Assembly: GCF_963667775.1 (NCBI RefSeq)
Contig: NZ_OY764015.1
Span: 2,268,501 to 2,332,500 of the forward strand
Reading direction: 5' to 3'
DNA from: an uncultured Trichococcus sp.
GTDB taxonomy: Bacteria > Bacillota > Bacilli > Lactobacillales > Aerococcaceae
Length of the DNA: 64,000 nt
Both the position numbers and the translations under genes were made by a program. Under the pieces are notes generated by a model that searched no databases, was not told where the DNA came from, and saw only the letters and a program-made list of their open reading frames with translations. Positions 62,561-64,000 of this stretch are shown piece after piece; the first letter of the stretch is position 1; each line of letters begins with the position of its first letter.

Positions 62561-62587
62561 TATGATGACACTTATGTTAATATAATA

Positions 62588-62616
62588 AAATTATCATCAT
62601 TCCTTAATCTTGTCAA
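62588..62616 (-). promoter_or_regulatory. metA promoter
   Basis: On the minus strand TTGACA (62611-62616), a 17-bp spacer and TAATTT (62588-62593), shortly upstream of the T-box. Confidence 0.75.
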
Positions 62617-62687
62617 TAGGTAAAATCGATCACCCATGAACGCCCGCGGAAAGCAGGTGCACTATCCTTGGCAAATTTCTCGGCAAC

Positions 62688-62735
62688 AAAAAAATAGCGG
62701 GCCGGAACTACTTCCCCTAATTCCGACCCACTACT
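62688..62735 (-). terminator. Terminator of the small GNAT gene
   Basis: GTGGGTCGGAA pairs imperfectly with TTCCGGCCCGC and is followed by TATTTTTTTG on the minus strand. Confidence 0.75.
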
Positions 62736-62766
62736 CTCATCTATATTAAAATAAGAGAGAACGATT

Positions 62767-63051
62767 TTAAATTTCTGCCTTGATGTCGGCATATTTTTCG
62801 CGTTTGCGATCGAACATCGCCACAACATAGGAGCAGCGCGGCACAATTTTTTTGCCTTCAGCCCGCATTTCTTCAACAAGACGATCCAATAACATTTCAG
62901 CAACACCATGCCCTCTCAATGAGGAATCAACATAGGTATGGTTGGCTATGACTTTATCTTCACCATAAGGTGCATAAGTAATTTCAGCTATCATTCCTCC
63001 GTTTTCATCATTCAAAACGAAGCCATTGTCTGTCTTCACAAAATCTTCCAT
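62767..63051 (-). CDS. Small GNAT acetyltransferase (YjdJ-like)
   Basis: A 94-aa minimal GNAT domain. HTYVDSSLRGHGVAEMLLDR is the acetyl-CoA loop, and IVPRCSYVVAMF matches the short YjdJ/GNAT_2-type family. It is encoded between metA and the rRNA genes; substrate unknown. Confidence 0.87.
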   Translation of the reverse strand: MEDFVKTDNGFVLNDENGGMIAEITYAPYGEDKVIANHTYVDSSLRGHGVAEMLLDRLVEEMRAEGKKIVPRCSYVVAMFDRKREKYADIKAEI

Positions 63052-63213
63052 GCTTTATTTCCCTCACCTTCTGGCAACTATCCTTAAACATAGTTTAGCA
63101 TGGTTACGCTATTTTATACAATAAATCGACTCAAAACAGCTAAGCCCAAAGCAACAAAAAAAAGGCCATCGACATTTAGGTCGACAGCCTTCTGATTATT
63201 TATATAAAAACAT

Positions 63214-63330
63214 GCGCGGCAATGTCCTACTCTCACAAAGGGAAACCCTTCACTACAATCGGCGCTAAGAAGCTTAACTTCTGTGTTCGAGATGGGAACA
63301 GGTGTGACCTTCTTGCCATCATCACCGCAC
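63214..63330 (-). rRNA. rrf: 5S ribosomal RNA, distal copy
   Basis: On the minus strand it starts TGCGGTGATGATGGCAAG and contains CCATCTCGAACACAGAAG and TTAGCGCCGA, standard Firmicutes 5S sequence. It differs from the proximal copy at two visible positions. Confidence 0.95.
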
Positions 63331-63370
63331 ATGGTGATTCTGATATATAAGTTTTATTTCAAAAAAAAAA

Positions 63371-63487
63371 GCGCGGCAACGTCCTACTCTCACAAAGGGA
63401 AACCCTTCACTACAATCGGCGCTAAGAAGCTTAACTTCTGTGTTCGAGATGGGAACAGGTGTGACCTTCTTGCCATCGTCACCGCAC
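63371..63487 (-). rRNA. rrf: 5S ribosomal RNA, proximal copy
   Basis: Nearly identical to the copy at 63214-63330 and placed between it and 23S. The intervening 40 bases are AT-rich. Two tandem 5S genes end this rRNA operon. Confidence 0.95.
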
Positions 63488-63578
63488 ATTTTTCAAGAGA
63501 ACGTTGTTCTCTCAAAACTGAATCTACAAAATAAAGGGAAGCCGAAAACACCGCTTGAGTTTTCTTCTTTTTAAAAAT

Positions 63579-64000
<422 letters not shown>

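Noticed and set aside
62613-62909. 98-codon frame overlapping the small GNAT gene
   Set aside because: It lies in another frame of a clear GNAT domain and runs across its terminator; a shadow frame.

Overview
The window reads as a low-to-mid GC Firmicutes chromosome, most likely a Lactobacillales member of the Carnobacteriaceae (Trichococcus-like). The reasons are the fermentative sugar PTS systems, AAGGAGG-type ribosome binding sites, cre boxes, a cdaA-cdaR-glmM operon, a T-box, a glmS ribozyme and ECF vitamin transporters. The genus call is inference; Firmicutes is secure.

Layout. 1-378 holds tandem structured repeats beside an orphan gene. 2.8-4.9 kb carries an AraC regulator, a P-loop kinase and a GNAT acetyltransferase. 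4.96-16.05 kb is an AT-rich accessory island. Its minus strand has a frameshifted bacteriocin-like gene, two small membrane proteins flanked by a 74-bp direct repeat, and a four-gene YknWXYZ/MacAB-like transporter. Divergently, on the plus strand, lie a 55-codon peptide gene, a ComQ-like isoprenyl transferase, a ComP-like histidine kinase and a ComA-like regulator. This looks like a comQXPA-type prenyl-peptide quorum-sensing system facing a bacteriocin/immunity locus. It is the most interesting part of the window. Two further secreted proteins follow.

16.4-19.2 kb has an OmpR/BaeS-type two-component system next to an Asp/Gly-rich secreted protein. 19.5-23.3 kb is a TPP-riboswitch operon (tenA-ykoE-ykoD-ykoC) for thiamine-precursor salvage. 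23.4-29.3 kb is a sorbitol operon (srlD, PRD regulator, gutM, srlA, srlE, srlB, transaldolase-like aldolase). 29.7-30.3 kb is a YefM/Txe-type toxin-antitoxin pair with a palindromic operator in its promoter. 30.6-32.7 kb is glmS with its ribozyme leader. 32.9-40.9 kb holds two mannitol PTS sets: mtlA2-mtlR-mtlF2, then mtlA1-mtlF1-mtlD. 41.0-44.4 kb is cdaA-cdaR-glmM (c-di-AMP synthesis and cell-wall precursor).

44.6-56.6 kb is mixed core and accessory sequence: cupin, Zn ribbon, tRNA-Tyr/tRNA-Gln, a UbiB-family kinase, a phasin-like protein, YidD, an ECF S component, a TVP38 protein, an MFS transporter, an alanine/glycine symporter, a DUF2254 protein, a lone PTS IIB, an orphan and an RpiR regulator. 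56.6-60.8 kb is a complete ECF transporter with a PHP-domain protein. The end carries tRNA-Thr, T-box-controlled metA, a small GNAT and the distal part of an rRNA operon on the minus strand (23S 3' end, then two 5S genes).

Three unrelated families of intergenic palindromic or structured repeats occur. One is a three-hairpin composite element present at three loci with its internal order conserved.
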